From positions 1-41,787 of the forward strand of contig JAGOHA010000018.1 of NCBI GenBank assembly GCA_017996395.1: a stretch of DNA of 41,787 bases, given 5' to 3'. The notes beneath the pieces are model-generated. The model had not been told where the DNA came from. It made no database searches and saw only the letters and a program-made list of their open reading frames with translations. The translations under genes were made by a program, and so were the position numbers. This document shows, in pieces, positions 32,404-40,331 of the stretch. This stretch comes from Acidobacteriota bacterium (lineage in GTDB: Bacteria; Acidobacteriota; JAAYUB01). Position 1 is the first letter of the stretch, and each line of letters starts with the position of its first letter.

Positions 32404-33129
32404 TCAGCACAAAGTCGGGTCAGGCACAACTGGGGGTTGTGGTGACGGCGGCGCAGAACCGCGCTCACCGCGGGACCGGCCCGTTGCCGGCTCACGGTAC
32501 AGTCCGGCGCGACGGCAGATGGCCAGGATGTCCGGGGCGACGAATCGGCGCAGCGCCGCATCGTCGGCCCCGGCGACAGCCAGCGCGCGGATCCGGGTGG
32601 AGGAGATGTCGCGCACCGCGGCGGGCACCCGAATCCGCCCGGCGGCGTCGCCCGACCGGCCGAACGCCATCACCCGGCGGCTCAACCGGGCGAGCCGGCC
32701 GGCGTCCGCCGCCGTCCATGGCAGTCCGAGCCGGGCGAAGTACTCCGGGGAGCGGAGCAACCGCCGCCACGTGTCGTCACCCATGGCGAAGGTGATCGCC
32801 GCGTCGGGGAAGAGCGCCGCCAGCTCGTCGGCCAGCCGCACGAACAACGCCTCGCGCGTCACGCCGCCCAGGACGCGGCCGCCGGAGCGCTCCGAGAGCC
32901 GGGCGATCATGGCCAGGCGCTGGGTGAAGGTGGCGTTGACCGGCCAGACGGGGTGCTTGTCGAAATGGCGGAGCGGCACCAGCAGCAGGACGCGGTTGCA
33001 CCGACGGAGGAGTTGGCGCACCATCCACTCGTGCCCGCGGTGCAGCGGGTCGAACGACCCGACGATCACGCCCAGGGTGCGCGTCCGGCGGGCGTCCTCA
33101 GTCAGGTTGGCGATGGTCACACGGTGCAT
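32404..33129 (-). CDS. NadD-like nicotinate/nicotinamide mononucleotide adenylyltransferase
   Basis: A 241-aa nucleotidyltransferase with intact catalytic motifs: GSFDPLHRGH at 24-33 (H30 and H33) and ISSTRIR near 175. The FAMGDDTWRRLL segment matches the NadD GAD region. It likely adenylates nicotinate (or nicotinamide) mononucleotide; because the superfamily is broad, another mononucleotide substrate is possible. The C-terminal ~25 residues are a low-complexity tail. Start ATG 33129, 3 nt after the stop of the radical SAM gene. The NadD-NadK fusion follows 41 nt downstream. Two adenylyltransferase domains in one operon is unusual and suggests different substrates or a catalytic/regulatory split. 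Confidence 0.87.
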   Translation of the reverse strand: MHRVTIANLTEDARRTRTLGVIVGSFDPLHRGHEWMVRQLLRRCNRVLLLVPLRHFDKHPVWPVNATFTQRLAMIARLSERSGGRVLGGVTREALFVRLADELAALFPDAAITFAMGDDTWRRLLRSPEYFARLGLPWTAADAGRLARLSRRVMAFGRSGDAAGRIRVPAAVRDISSTRIRALAVAGADDAALRRFVAPDILAICRRAGLYREPATGRSRGERGSAPPSPQPPVVPDPTLC

Positions 33130-33132
33130 GGC

Positions 33133-33855
33133 TCACCCCGCGAGGCGGTATTCCCGGCTGATGGTCCCGTCGCTGAACAAGTTGAGGCACCGCAGGGTGG
33201 AACGCGCGAAGTCCCAGACGGTCACTTCAAGTCCGTCCACGTCATAGACGGGATTGCCGGCGAACAGCCGAACCGGCGCGCAGCCCGGGAAGAAGTCCTC
33301 GGGCTGCGTCTCGCCGTACAGCCGGCGCAGGACCAGGCGCCGGACGGCCAGCTCCTGACAGCGACTGATGATTTCGGAAATCTCCCGCCGGTTGTCCGGT
33401 GTGACGAGTGTGGAGATCTTGATGGGAATCACCGCCCGGCGCAGGATGGCCGCCAGGTCCGGCCCGCCGTTGCAGCCGGTCATGCGGCGGATCGTCTCCG
33501 GCCGGAACGACGGGATGGAAACCGTGGCCCGGTCATAGCGGTTGAATATATCAATCTTGTCCAGCACCAGCCGGCCGTTGGTATGCAGCGACACCCGCAC
33601 GCCGGGCAGGCGGTCACGCAGCCGGTCCAGGAGGGCGGCCTCGTGTGGGTAGAGCTGGGGGTCGGTGTTGGTGCCGGTGAGTGAGATCTCCCGGATCCCC
33701 TCGTGGACCAGCAGATCCAGGAATGGTTCGAGGTTGAGGAGGGGGAAGCGGTCGAGATTGTCCGGCAGCACCCGGGCGGCCAGGGTCCGGCCGATGCAGT
33801 GGGGGCACCGCTGGTTGCAGGGCCCGGTCAGGAGGATGTTGGCGAAGCGGTCCAT
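33133..33855 (-). CDS. Radical SAM protein of unknown substrate
   Basis: A 240-aa minimal radical SAM enzyme. The 4Fe-4S motif C-x3-C-x2-C is at C13, C17 and C20 (CNQRCPHC). The SAM-binding region is SLTGTNTDPQLYP near 57, and RVSLHTNGRLVLDK follows near 85. The fold matches MoaA/activase-like short radical SAM proteins. There is no SPASM or B12 domain, but three further cysteines (GCNGG, PGCAP, RCLNLFSDG) could take part in catalysis. I chose ATG 33855, 7 nt after AGGAGG; ATG 33861, which overlaps the upstream stop by 4 nt, is the alternative. It lies within the putative NAD operon, so the substrate may be linked to pyridine nucleotide metabolism, but that is inference. Confidence 0.9.
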   Translation of the reverse strand: MDRFANILLTGPCNQRCPHCIGRTLAARVLPDNLDRFPLLNLEPFLDLLVHEGIREISLTGTNTDPQLYPHEAALLDRLRDRLPGVRVSLHTNGRLVLDKIDIFNRYDRATVSIPSFRPETIRRMTGCNGGPDLAAILRRAVIPIKISTLVTPDNRREISEIISRCQELAVRRLVLRRLYGETQPEDFFPGCAPVRLFAGNPVYDVDGLEVTVWDFARSTLRCLNLFSDGTISREYRLAG

Positions 33856-33857
33856 GG

Positions 33858-35297
33858 TCATTCCTCCTCCAGGCCCAGCAGATGGGCCTGGACGCGCGGC
33901 GAGTAGAAGAGGGCGATGACGCCGTTGAACGCCGCGGCGCCCGCCGGGGTCAGGCGCAGGACCGGTCCGTGGTACTCCATCAAGCCGCGCGCGAGCACGA
34001 AGGCGATCGCTTCGGGGAAGCACGCCTCGAGGGGACGCCCGAAGGCGTGCCTAAACGCTTCGCGGTGGATCTGGCCGAAGTAGAACGAGACGGCGATCAT
34101 CTTGGCCATGCCCTCGCTGGGTGGGAGGTGGTAGAGGTCTTGCAGCGGCAGCCGGCCGGCGGCGACGGCGTCCAGGTAGGGCCCCATCGTCTTCGTGGCG
34201 GCGCCGAGGTTGTATCCCAGAACGGTGTTGGTGAAGGTCTGGGCGCCGAGCCCCAGGCCCAGATAGGGCGTGCTCCAGACCACGCGCTCGGTGAGGTAGC
34301 GGCTGGTGCCGGGATCATCCGGGATCCGGCTGAAGGCGTTCTTGCCCGGGTTGGCGGCGTAGCCCGCCGCCAGCAGCAGCTCGCGGGCGGTGTGGTACAT
34401 CGCGTTGATGCGGTCCAGGTCCACCTGCCCGGCTTCGCCGGCGACGCGGGTGCCCTTGTAGCGCATGCGGTACAGCGTGATGTAGTCGGGGGCCAAGTCG
34501 ATGGCGTACCGGACGCTGGCCGCAAAATCGTCGACGGTCTGGTGGGCGAAACCGTACATCAGGTCGATGTTGAAGGCCCGAAAGCCGGCCCGGCGGATTT
34601 GGTCGGCGGCGAGCCGGTTGTAACCCGCCTGGTCGCGCGCGTAGGCCCGCAGGAGTTCGGGATTCACCGTCTGCAGGCCCATGCTGATCCGTTCGAACCC
34701 CAGGGCGTGCACCGCTGCCAGCCGGTCGGGATCCAGGGCGGCGATCTTGGGGGTCGTCTCGATGCTCATGGCGAAACCGGCGGCCAGCGGAAAAGCCCTC
34801 AGGATCCGGTCCAGCACGGCGCCGATGCGCGCCGGCCGGGCCAGGAGCGGCGTGCCGCCGCCCACGTCCAGGCCGGCCAGCTCGTGGGCGCCGGGATCCA
34901 GAAGTTCGAGGTACAATTCGACTTCTCGCTCCAGCGCCGCGAAATAAGCCGCTTCGGCCGCGTCGTCGTGCCGCTCGAGAACGGTGTACTCGCAGAACGC
35001 GCAGCGCCGCTCGCAGAAGGGGACGTGGACGTAGAGGCAGAGGCGCGGCCCGGCAAGCGCCCGGCGCAGGAGGTTCCGGTGCCGCTCCGGATCCTGGCGG
35101 AAGGGCCAGATGGTCTTCCGATGGGCGATGGGATAGGCGGTGTTCGCCAGATGATGGTGCCGCTGCCCGGCGGCGAAGACGGCGGCCGGATCGGGACGCT
35201 CGAGTTCGGGCTCGGGCATCCAGAGCAGGGGATGTTCGCCGCACACGGGACGCGGGTGTTTCTTCCGATCGTTCTGGATGCGGGTGATGGGTGTCAT
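33858..35297 (-). CDS. HemW/HemN-like radical SAM protein
   Basis: A 479-aa protein of the coproporphyrinogen-dehydrogenase-like radical SAM group. A ~85-residue N-terminal extension precedes CERRCAFCEY (C95, C99, C102). GGGTP lies near 146, SIETTPK near 176, ISMGLQT near 205 and NIDLMYG near 247, and a HemN-type C-terminal domain has LGLGLGAQTF and NPGKNAFSRIP. The extra Phe-Cys (CxFC) is as in HemN/HemW. HemW is a haem chaperone and HemN an oxidase; the long N-terminal extension and the operon context argue against a plain housekeeping version. Start ATG 35297 with AAGGAGG upstream. It is the first gene of the operon, divergent from nrtR. Confidence 0.88.
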   Translation of the reverse strand: MTPITRIQNDRKKHPRPVCGEHPLLWMPEPELERPDPAAVFAAGQRHHHLANTAYPIAHRKTIWPFRQDPERHRNLLRRALAGPRLCLYVHVPFCERRCAFCEYTVLERHDDAAEAAYFAALEREVELYLELLDPGAHELAGLDVGGGTPLLARPARIGAVLDRILRAFPLAAGFAMSIETTPKIAALDPDRLAAVHALGFERISMGLQTVNPELLRAYARDQAGYNRLAADQIRRAGFRAFNIDLMYGFAHQTVDDFAASVRYAIDLAPDYITLYRMRYKGTRVAGEAGQVDLDRINAMYHTARELLLAAGYAANPGKNAFSRIPDDPGTSRYLTERVVWSTPYLGLGLGAQTFTNTVLGYNLGAATKTMGPYLDAVAAGRLPLQDLYHLPPSEGMAKMIAVSFYFGQIHREAFRHAFGRPLEACFPEAIAFVLARGLMEYHGPVLRLTPAGAAAFNGVIALFYSPRVQAHLLGLEEE

Positions 35298-35318
35298 GTC
35301 GGCCTCCTTTATGGTTTT

Positions 35319-35347
35319 ATTTTATTTCAATATTATTAGTTTGTGAA
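35319..35347 (-). promoter_or_regulatory. Candidate promoter of the radical SAM / NAD operon
   Basis: On the minus strand, TTCACA (35342-35347) and TAAAAT (35319-35324) are separated by 17 bp, about 22 nt before the first start codon. The region is strikingly AT-rich compared with its surroundings, and a TATTAGTTTG element overlaps the -35. Confidence 0.45.
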
Positions 35348-35404
35348 GGTCAAATTTATCTCAGCCGGTAAAATAAAATTGAACAGAAAACGAATAATAG
35401 TTTG
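35334..35404. repeat. Direct repeat in the nrtR intergenic region
   Basis: TATTAGTTTG (35334-35343) and TAATAGTTTG (35395-35404) differ at one position and lie 61 bp apart between the divergent operon and nrtR. These are possible regulator half-sites, but the region's AT-richness weakens the case. Confidence 0.3.
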
Positions 35405-35449
35405 ATATATAAGGATATAAAACGACACGGCTTTGATGATGCGAAGGGG

Positions 35450-35478
35450 TTGACCGCTCGACTGGTTTTCTATAAAAT
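35450..35478 (+). promoter_or_regulatory. Candidate promoter of nrtR
   Basis: TTGACC (35450-35455) and TAAAAT (35473-35478) are separated by 17 bp. The start codon at 35508 lies about 30 nt downstream of the -10, a normal distance. Confidence 0.6.
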
Positions 35479-35507
35479 TAACAAAAGCCGTAGAGTTGGG
35501 GGTGCAG

Positions 35508-36194
35508 ATGAACCGGAACGTGTTGGAGCGGCCCGTCGTGGCGGTGGACGTGGTGGCGCTGCGGGCCGGTGGCGGGCGGCTGGAGGTGCTCCTGGTCCGG
35601 CGGGCGGACGAGCCGTTTGCCGGTGCCGAAGCCCTTCCGGGGGTGGCGCTGCGTGCGGACGAACCGCTGGAGTCCGCGGCCGTCCGGGCGCTTGTGGACA
35701 AGGCGGCATGCACCACGCCGGCGGCCGAGAGCCTGTACATGGAACAGCTGGCCACGTTCGGCGCCCTGTACCGGGATCCGCGTGGCCGCACCGTGAGCGT
35801 CGCCTACCTGGCGCTGGCACGCGAGGGCGTTCTGACACCGGGCCGCGGCCGCTGGGCGGCGGCGGCCGGCTCAGCCAACCGGGCATTGCCGTTCGACCAC
35901 GAGGCGATCGTGGCCGCCGCCGAGTCCCGGCTGAAGGGGAAACTGCGCTATACCAACATCGCCCGGCACCTGCTGCCGCCGGAGTTCCGGATCGAGGAGC
36001 TGCAGGCGGTCTATGAAGCGGTGTTGGGCTGGAAGGTGAACAAGACCAATTTCCGCAGCCTGATGCTGCAGCGCGGGCTCATCGAGCGTGTGAGGATTCT
36101 GGCTGAGGCGGTGGGCCGGCGGGGCGGGCGCCCGCCCCACCTGTATCGGTTTACGGGGGATCGTGTCGCTGCGGAGGACCGGGACTTCCTCTAG
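35508..36194 (+). CDS. nrtR: NrtR-type transcriptional regulator (Nudix-like sensor plus winged helix)
   Basis: A 228-aa protein. Residues about 8-150 are a Nudix-hydrolase-like domain (VVAVDVVALRAGGGRLEVLLVRR). Its Nudix box is degenerate: the usual REL-x-EE glutamates are replaced in AVRALVDKA, as expected for an ADP-ribose sensor without catalysis. Residues about 150-225 form the NrtR winged helix-turn-helix (LPPEFRIEELQAVYEAVLGWKVNKTNFRSLML). NrtR proteins repress NAD biosynthesis or salvage genes and release DNA on binding ADP-ribose, a signal of NAD turnover. The adjacent divergent operon with adenylyltransferase and NAD kinase genes fits this role. Start ATG 35508 with GGGGGTG upstream. 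Confidence 0.9.
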   Translation: MNRNVLERPVVAVDVVALRAGGGRLEVLLVRRADEPFAGAEALPGVALRADEPLESAAVRALVDKAACTTPAAESLYMEQLATFGALYRDPRGRTVSVAYLALAREGVLTPGRGRWAAAAGSANRALPFDHEAIVAAAESRLKGKLRYTNIARHLLPPEFRIEELQAVYEAVLGWKVNKTNFRSLMLQRGLIERVRILAEAVGRRGGRPPHLYRFTGDRVAAEDRDFL

Positions 36195-36278
36195 TCAACC
36201 GACTCGTCCGCGCAGTACCCGCGGGCGCAGACCAGCCGGCACGAACTTGCCGGATGTCGGATCGTCAACCGGCCGGAG

Positions 36279-37022
36279 TCACTCGGCGAGGACCGGCGGC
36301 TGGGCCGTCTTGAGGCGTCCGTCGTTGAGCAGGACGGTGCGGGCCTTGGCCAGATCGATGCGCCGGTCGTTGAGCTTCTTCTGCTTGTCGTACACCTCGG
36401 ACTGCTTGTCGGCCAGATCCTTCAACGCCTGGGAAACGGTCTCCTCGGCCAGGAAGGCGGACCGGGCGGCGGTGACCGCACCGGCATCCCCGGCGGGCTG
36501 GGCCGCCCAGGTGCCCCGCTTTTGCGCCAGATCCTGATCCGCCTGACCGGCGGCGCGGCAGGCGCTGGCGAGCACCTGTTGGGCCTTGGCCAGGTTGAGC
36601 GCCGCCTCGCGCACGGACTTGAGCTTTTCCAGGAAATCCTGGACGAGTTCGTGTTCTTTCTTTTGCGCTTCCAGCGCGGCCTTGTCGGCGTCGCGCTTTT
36701 CCTTTTTGGCGGCGTCGATCTGCAGCTTGAGGCCGTCGATATCCAGCTTCTGCAGCTTGATCCAGCCTTCCGCTTCGATCACCTGCGCGTTGCAGGCGGC
36801 GACCGCCTGCTCGGCCTTCTGGCGATCCTCGTCGGCACGGGTCAGATCCGCCTGGATGGCGTCGGCGGAGCGGGCCGGGATGATCGGCATGATGATCAGT
36901 GCCTCGTAAAATTTGGCCGACGCCGGCTCCGCCGGTTTCGCCTCCTGGCCCGCGATGAGGCCGCCGAACAGCATGACCGATGCAATCGCCATGAGTGCTG
37001 TCAGAATCCTACGTCCGTCCAT
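36279..37022 (-). CDS. Secreted coiled-coil protein of unknown function
   Basis: A 247-aa protein. The signal peptide (hydrophobic residues about 7-24, ending near AGQEA) is followed by a long charged, Ala/Lys/Glu-rich helical region (about 55-215) with heptad-like spacing (AAKKEKRDADKAALEAQKKE) that should form a coiled coil. No catalytic motif is seen. It could be an envelope spacer or a periplasmic scaffold. Start ATG 37022 with AAGGAGG upstream. It is divergent from the DUF4139-like gene and converges with nrtR; the 84-bp gap to nrtR contains a 6-bp hairpin (36236-36253) without a T-run. Confidence 0.83.
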   Translation of the reverse strand: MDGRRILTALMAIASVMLFGGLIAGQEAKPAEPASAKFYEALIIMPIIPARSADAIQADLTRADEDRQKAEQAVAACNAQVIEAEGWIKLQKLDIDGLKLQIDAAKKEKRDADKAALEAQKKEHELVQDFLEKLKSVREAALNLAKAQQVLASACRAAGQADQDLAQKRGTWAAQPAGDAGAVTAARSAFLAEETVSQALKDLADKQSEVYDKQKKLNDRRIDLAKARTVLLNDGRLKTAQPPVLAE

Positions 37023-37066
37023 CGAAACCTCCTTGCCCGATCCGATCGCCTGTTGAGTGCAAGCGT

Positions 37067-37072
37067 ATTGTA
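37067..37072 (-). promoter_or_regulatory. Possible -10 element for the coiled-coil gene
   Basis: TACAAT on the minus strand, about 45 nt upstream of the start codon at 37022. I find no clear -35 at the right distance. Confidence 0.3.
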
Positions 37073-37121
37073 TGCGATTCGGAGAAAAAAATCACGCGGC
37101 CACCTGCGGGCTGGATACCCC

Positions 37122-37149
37122 TTGACATTCCGTTCGATCCCCTTACAGT
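37122..37149 (+). promoter_or_regulatory. Candidate promoter of the DUF4139-like gene
   Basis: A consensus TTGACA (37122-37127) and TACAGT (37144-37149) are separated by 16 bp. The leader to the start codon at 37291 would be about 135 nt and contains no structure I recognise. Confidence 0.6.
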
Positions 37150-37290
37150 GGCAGACAGACCAGTTTCTGCCTTGAATGTCGCTTGTCGGGCGATGAACTA
37201 CAGGTGGCCATCCGGCATCGATAGCCGCAGGGCAGCGATTGCGTTGACCGGATGGAATGATGATCGGCTTCCACCATGAGGAGGTGTGGC

Positions 37291-38985
37291 ATGCACACTG
37301 GACGTACCGTCGCACTGGCCGTGTTCCTGGAACTCGTGATCACGCTGGGATTGGTGGCATTCGGCGCGCCGGCCGGTGATGGAGCACCTGCGCCGGCCGC
37401 AGTCACCGTGGAAAAGGTGGCGCTGTTCAAGGACGGCACCGCGTTTCTGATTTCCGGGGCGACTCTGCCTGCGGGTGCCGCCACCGTTGCGCTGGGTCCG
37501 CTGCCCGTGCCCGTGCACGGGACGTTCTGGGTGAGCTACGGCCCCGAAGTCGCCCTGCGCGGCCTGGTGGCGGCACAGGAGGAGACAGCGGTTCCCGTCG
37601 CTGTGGAGAGCATGGCCCAGCTGCTGCACGCCAACGCGGGCCGCCGGGTGACGCTCCGCGTGGGGCCCGGCGACCGGGACGTGGTCACCGGGACGGTGCT
37701 GGCCGCGCCGCTCCTGCCGCCCGCCGAGTCCACCGGCCCCTACATCATGGGTGGGCGGTCCGACGGTGACGACGGGAACTCCCGGTCTCCAATCATGACC
37801 GCAACGAACTTGATCACCCTGCAGACCGACGCCGGTCCGGTGACCCTGTCTGCCGGATCGATCCACCGGGTGGAATTCGAAGGTGGCGAGATCGCGCGGA
37901 CGGTGACAGTGTTGCAAAAACGCCCCGGCCTCCGGCTGGAGCTGGAGCGGCCGGCAGGGGGCAGCCGCATTGCCGCCAGCTGCCTGGCCCGGGGGGCGAC
38001 CTGGGCGCCGGCCTACCGGATCGACCTCACCGACCCGCAGACCGCCCGGTTTAGCGCCCACGCGGTGGTGGTCAACGAGCTGGTGGATCTGAACAACGTA
38101 CGCCTGGAGCTCGTCACTGGCTTTCCGAACATCCGGTTCGGGGGAGTGTCCAGCCCCATCGCCATGGTCCAGAACCTGCAGGGATTCCTCGCCTCGCTCG
38201 GCGGCGACGCCCGGGGCGGCGGTCGCCGGTCCGATGTCATGATGCAGCAGGCCGTGCTGTCGAACGTCGCGGAATTCGACGCCGCGCCGCCACCGGAGCT
38301 GTCATACGCCGGCGTGGCGGAGGGCCAGGCGGTGGAAGACCTGTTCCTCTACCCGGTGCCCGGCTTCTCCCTGAAACGGGGCGAGACGGCCTGGGTGCCG
38401 CTCTTCACCGCCGACATGCCGTACCGGCACATCTACACCTGGCAGATCGACGACTACCTCGACCGGGACGATCACTACCGCGACGCGTCGGAACGCTCCG
38501 GCGAATCCGAGGAGATCTGGCACTGCTGCCGGCTGGTGAACAGCCTGAAGATGCCCCTGACCACCGCGGCGGCGGAGTTCGTCACCGGCGGTGCCTTCAC
38601 CGGCCAAGACATCTGCCGGTACACGGCGCCCGGCGCCGAGACCACCATCCGGATCAACCGGGCGATGAACATCGTGGCGGAGCAGGCCGAGGTCGAAGTG
38701 GCGCGCACCCGGGACGCGGCCACGTTTCACGGCAATTCGTATGACCGGGTGAAGGTACGCGGCGAGCTGAAGCTCCGCAGCCGGCTCGACCGGGCGGTGC
38801 GGCTCGAGATCATCAAGGAGCTGTCGGGCGACGTGATCGAGGCGTCCCTCCAGGCGAAGGACGTCGTCACGGCCAAGGGCCTCAAGCAGGTCAATCCGAA
38901 GCACGTGCTCACCTGGGAACCGGACCTGCCGTCAGGCGGAGAACTGAAAATTGTCTACATTTACGAAGTGTTCATACGCGACTGA
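37291..38985 (+). CDS. Secreted DUF4139-like protein
   Basis: A 564-aa exported protein: signal peptide (about 1-30), then VTVEKVALFKDGTAFLISGATLPAG, which resembles the start of DUF4139/mucoidy-inhibitor-A-like proteins. A central region reads ASCLARGATWAPAYRIDLTD, followed by NELVDLNNVRLELVTG (the family's typical 'W-x-P-x-Y' and 'N-x-T-x-E-D-W' zone, here diverged). A beta-rich C-terminal half ends with PSGGELKIVYIYEVFIRD. It probably resides in the periplasm or on the cell surface; no enzymatic role is known to me. A mid-region Gly/Arg-rich loop (GGDARGGGRRSD) may be disordered. Start ATG 37291 with GAGGAGG 6 nt upstream; the VOC gene follows after 12 nt. Confidence 0.82.
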   Translation: MHTGRTVALAVFLELVITLGLVAFGAPAGDGAPAPAAVTVEKVALFKDGTAFLISGATLPAGAATVALGPLPVPVHGTFWVSYGPEVALRGLVAAQEETAVPVAVESMAQLLHANAGRRVTLRVGPGDRDVVTGTVLAAPLLPPAESTGPYIMGGRSDGDDGNSRSPIMTATNLITLQTDAGPVTLSAGSIHRVEFEGGEIARTVTVLQKRPGLRLELERPAGGSRIAASCLARGATWAPAYRIDLTDPQTARFSAHAVVVNELVDLNNVRLELVTGFPNIRFGGVSSPIAMVQNLQGFLASLGGDARGGGRRSDVMMQQAVLSNVAEFDAAPPPELSYAGVAEGQAVEDLFLYPVPGFSLKRGETAWVPLFTADMPYRHIYTWQIDDYLDRDDHYRDASERSGESEEIWHCCRLVNSLKMPLTTAAAEFVTGGAFTGQDICRYTAPGAETTIRINRAMNIVAEQAEVEVARTRDAATFHGNSYDRVKVRGELKLRSRLDRAVRLEIIKELSGDVIEASLQAKDVVTAKGLKQVNPKHVLTWEPDLPSGGELKIVYIYEVFIRD

Positions 38986-38997
38986 GGGAGGGCGGCC

Positions 38998-39378
38998 ATG
39001 CGTCGAGTGACCGGCATCGGAGGCGTCTTCTTCAAGGCGAAGGACCCGGCGGCCCTGCGCGAATGGTACCGCCGCCACCTCGGCCTGGAGATCCTGGAAT
39101 GGGGCGGCGCGGTCTTTCACGGGCCCGAAGCGGCGGGCGCCACGGTCTGGAATGTCTTCGAAGCGGATACCGGCTACTTCGATCCGAGTCCCGCCCCATT
39201 CATGATCAACTACCGCGTGGCTGACCTCGACCATGTCCTGGCCGCCCTGCGGGTGGAGGGGTGCGCCGTCGACGAGCGGACCGAGGTGTCGGAGCTCGGC
39301 AAATTCGGCTGGGTCATGGATCCGGAAGGCCACCGCGTGGAGCTGTGGGAACCGCCCGCCGGGCCTCTCCCGGATTGA
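38998..39378 (+). CDS. VOC (glyoxalase/bleomycin-resistance fold) family protein
   Basis: A 126-aa protein with two beta-alpha-beta-beta-beta units: GIGGVFFKAKDPAALREWYRRHLGLEI at the start, and YRVADLDHVLAAL with a C-terminal WVMDPEGHRVELWEPP. The C-terminal Glu in VELWEP occupies a normal metal-ligand position. Members include glyoxalase I, dioxygenases and antibiotic-binding proteins; the actual activity cannot be told. Start ATG 38998 with GGGAGGG upstream. It lies 12 nt after the DUF4139-like gene and converges with the DUF1848-like gene. Confidence 0.9.
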   Translation: MRRVTGIGGVFFKAKDPAALREWYRRHLGLEILEWGGAVFHGPEAAGATVWNVFEADTGYFDPSPAPFMINYRVADLDHVLAALRVEGCAVDERTEVSELGKFGWVMDPEGHRVELWEPPAGPLPD

Positions 39379-39446
39379 CGCCGGACACGGTCCCGGGGCG
39401 TCACCCGGCCGATCGGGCGAGCGGGACGCGGCGGACGTCCGGTCGC

Positions 39447-40223
39447 TTATGAGGGCACGTGGCGCAGGTGCTCCTTGTGGGCGTAGCAGTAGAGGCAGCC
39501 GTGGGCGCAGGCGCCCCCCAGCGCCTGGCGCTTGGCGATGACGCAGCGGCATCCCGGCCGTTGCCGCCCCGGGGCGATACGCTTGAAGCGGTCCACGCCG
39601 ATGGCCGCGAGCAGCGCGTCGTCCACGCAGCCGGTGTGCTCGGCCCCTTCCACCTGGTAGGGCATCCCGCAGAACGAGACGCAGCCGACGAAATCGGGCC
39701 GGGCCTGTAGCAACTCGCTCAACCACCAGACGGCCAGCTCCGGGTCCGGATAGACGGCCCGCCCCGACTTCTTGTTGTATCGGCTCCGGTCGATCCCCAG
39801 CTTGTGGAACAGGGTGTCGTGCCCTTTGTAGAACTGGATGATGGAGGTGATGGTGCGCACCGGCGCGGCGATGCCGCCGAGCACCGCGGTGGCGCGGCGC
39901 AATCCCTCGGCGGTGGGGATGCCGGGGTCCACCCGCAGCCGCAGCCGTTCCAGGCCCATGGCGTCTGCCGCCCGGTTGAAATGCGCCACCATGGCTTCCG
40001 GCGGCGCCACGCCCGGCTCCAGCCAGGTGCCGCCCCAGCCGGTGATGGTGAGTCCCAGGGCCACCCGCGGGTGGTCCCGGAAGAAATCCACGGGGATGAG
40101 GTTCTTGGAATAGACCACGAGCGGCTGGCCGGATTCGGCCGCCTCGGCCACCGCCGGCCAATGGAAGAACGGATCCGACGTTTCCGTGACCCAGACGAAT
40201 TCGGTGGTTGTATCGCTCATCAT
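39447..40223 (-). CDS. DUF1848-like protein with C-terminal cysteine cluster
   Basis: A 258-aa protein. The N-terminal part (EPLVVYSKNLIP, GLTITGWGGTWLEPG, LRLRVDPGIP) has the look of a TIM-barrel related to spore photoproduct lyase-like radical SAM folds. The C-terminus carries C-x-C, then C-x3-C-x2-C-Y (GACAHGCLYCYAH), the Fe-S motif expected at this end in DUF1848 proteins. A Cys near 182 (FVGCVSFCGMPY) is also typical. Function unknown. Two consecutive ATGs (40223 and 40220) can start it; GGGGGA lies just upstream. A TGC-TATACT extended -10 (40233-40238) is so close that a nearly leaderless transcript is possible. Confidence 0.82.
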   Translation of the reverse strand: MMSDTTTEFVWVTETSDPFFHWPAVAEAAESGQPLVVYSKNLIPVDFFRDHPRVALGLTITGWGGTWLEPGVAPPEAMVAHFNRAADAMGLERLRLRVDPGIPTAEGLRRATAVLGGIAAPVRTITSIIQFYKGHDTLFHKLGIDRSRYNKKSGRAVYPDPELAVWWLSELLQARPDFVGCVSFCGMPYQVEGAEHTGCVDDALLAAIGVDRFKRIAPGRQRPGCRCVIAKRQALGGACAHGCLYCYAHKEHLRHVPS

Positions 40224-40331
40224 GTCCCCCTTAGTATAGCAACCGGACCATGGAGTCCAGCGCGATTTGGAGAAGATGTTTGGTCAACGATCCGTAAGAA
40301 TCACCGGAACAAATAATCCGAGGAGAATTCC

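Noticed and set aside
33858-35297. Calling the HemW-like gene plain hemW or hemN
   Set aside because: The core motifs fit, but the long N-terminal extension and NAD-operon context make a housekeeping assignment unsafe.
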